A stretch of 64,000 nucleotides of DNA from Thiotrichaceae bacterium (lineage in GTDB: Bacteria > Pseudomonadota > Gammaproteobacteria > Beggiatoales > Beggiatoaceae): the NCBI GenBank assembly GCA_011391085.1, contig JAABRD010000031.1, positions 1-64,000 on the forward strand, in the 5' to 3' direction. The position numbers were made by a program, and so were the translations under genes. Each line of letters begins with the position of its first letter. Positions within the stretch are counted from its first letter, which is position 1. Below the pieces are notes generated by a model, which saw only the letters and a program-made list of their open reading frames with translations, made no database searches and was not told where the DNA came from. This document shows, one piece after another, positions 63,381-64,000 of this stretch.

Positions 63381-64000
63381 TTATTTCACTAATTGATTTA
63401 ATTCAAACACAGGCATCAGAATGGCTAACACAATTGTTAATACCATCCCCCCCATGAGGAGGATGAGTAACGGTTCAAACAGGTTCAACAAAATGCCTAT
63501 CCAAGTCTCCAGTTCGCGTTCTTGAATAATGGCGGCCCGTTCTAACATATCATTTAAATTTCCACTGGTCTCGCCACTGGCAATCAAATAGAGAGTCATA
63601 GCAGGAAATAGACCACTTTGCCGTAACGCATCATGGAGACTACTGCCTTCTCGAACTTTAGTCGTGGCTTGTATGACGGCTTGTCGCAAGGGACGATTGG
63701 AAATCACTTGGGTGGAGATTCGCAACGCTTCTAACATGGGGACCCCACTGTCTAGCAGAATACTCAAAGTCCGCGAGAATCTAGCCACTTGAGTCCCTTT
63801 TTCTAAACGAGAGAGTAGGGGGATTTGTAAGAGGAAGTGATGATAAATGGTCAGCGGTTTTTCAAAGCGCAATAGGTAACGTAGTCCTGCCACGACGAGA
63901 GTGAGGAGGAGAAATAGCCAGAGTCCCCATTGTTGTAAAAATTCACTGGTGGCAATGAGGGCGCGGGTCAACCACGGGAGTTCTTGATGCAAGTGACTGA
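63381..64000 (-). CDS. gspF: Type II secretion/type IV pilus inner-membrane platform protein, partial (GspF/PilC-like)
   Basis: The C-terminal part (about 206 residues); the gene continues beyond the right edge. Contains the second T2SF domain: VARFSRTLSILLDSGVPMLE (about residues 69-88 of this piece), SLHDALRQSGLFPAMTLYLI and IASGETSGNLNDMLERAA. The last transmembrane helix (FEPLLILLMGGMVLTIVLAI) and the end VFELNQLVK are as in GspF. A TTG at about 63992 is internal, not a real start. GspF spans the inner membrane and connects with the assembly ATPase. With the MshL-like secretin (18157) the cell has at least some pilus or T2SS parts in this region. Confidence 0.88.
   Translation of the reverse strand, partial: SHLHQELPWLTRALIATSEFLQQWGLWLFLLLTLVVAGLRYLLRFEKPLTIYHHFLLQIPLLSRLEKGTQVARFSRTLSILLDSGVPMLEALRISTQVISNRPLRQAVIQATTKVREGSSLHDALRQSGLFPAMTLYLIASGETSGNLNDMLERAAIIQERELETWIGILLNLFEPLLILLMGGMVLTIVLAILMPVFELNQLVK

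Overview
The window looks like chromosome of a large-genome, repeat-rich gammaproteobacterium, most likely a filamentous or giant sulfur bacterium of the Beggiatoaceae (Beggiatoa/Thioploca/Thiomargarita type). This is inference. It rests on proteobacterial housekeeping genes (minCDE, dnaQ, djlA, prfB with an E. coli-like programmed frameshift, an MshL-type pilus secretin, a GspF-type protein), on tandem small proteins with a 'LLTDEAD' motif, and on many families of short palindromic repeats in nearly every intergenic gap. No transposase, integrase or rRNA gene was seen. The only tRNA recognised is tRNA-Glu(CTC) at 10689-10764.

Layout. 1-606: tandem 144-bp repeats and a MITE-like element. 0.6-6.1 kb: membrane patatin-like lipase, peptidoglycan-binding GH19-type lysozyme/chitinase, and an HTH regulator coupled to a tiny secreted peptide gene. 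6.1-6.95 kb: repeats only. 7-15 kb: molybdenum-cofactor nucleotidyltransferase, Ig-like secreted protein, ParB-like protein, dcd, Nudix hydrolase, tRNA-Glu, App1-type phosphatase, dnaQ, djlA. 14.9-23 kb: prfB, minCDE, mshL-type secretin, DUF4139 and DUF2784 proteins. 23-27.5 kb (minus strand): glycosyltransferase, NudC-like hydrolase, HAD-UbiA fusion, two small paralogues and an orphan group-4-hydrogenase-like small subunit. 28-34 kb: SEC-C/TPR/GT41 O-GlcNAc-transferase-like protein, a Septu-like ATPase/HNH pair, purD. 34.5-45 kb: a four-gene module of a dynamin-like GTPase, a giant Hsp70/actin-fold ATPase, an unrecognised protein and a membrane-anchored P-loop protein with a cadherin/Ig-like outer domain. 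45-50.5 kb: rsmD, tgt, moaA, a queuosine-precursor transporter and carA. 51-58.4 kb: low-complexity secreted protein, ParA/HEPN pair, double GT2 glycosyltransferase, single-chain restriction-modification enzyme. 58.6-64 kb: orphan ABC ATPase, galE, diaA/gmhA-like SIS protein, membrane-anchored tail-collar protein, phytase-like lipoprotein, and gspF cut by the window edge.

Two themes stand out. First, 30-58 kb carries several conflict or defence candidates (Septu-like pair, the four-gene NTPase module, ParA-HEPN, R-M enzyme) interleaved with core metabolism. The four-gene module is the best candidate for an undescribed system; it recalls SrfB/SrfC 'virulence factor' proteins but has two additional partners. 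Second, the dispersed repeats are not neutral filler. The CCGGCTGAAGCC/CCGGCTAAAGCC repeat supplies the stop codon of four unrelated genes in the same reading frame, and a separate palindrome sits in frame inside the restriction-modification gene.
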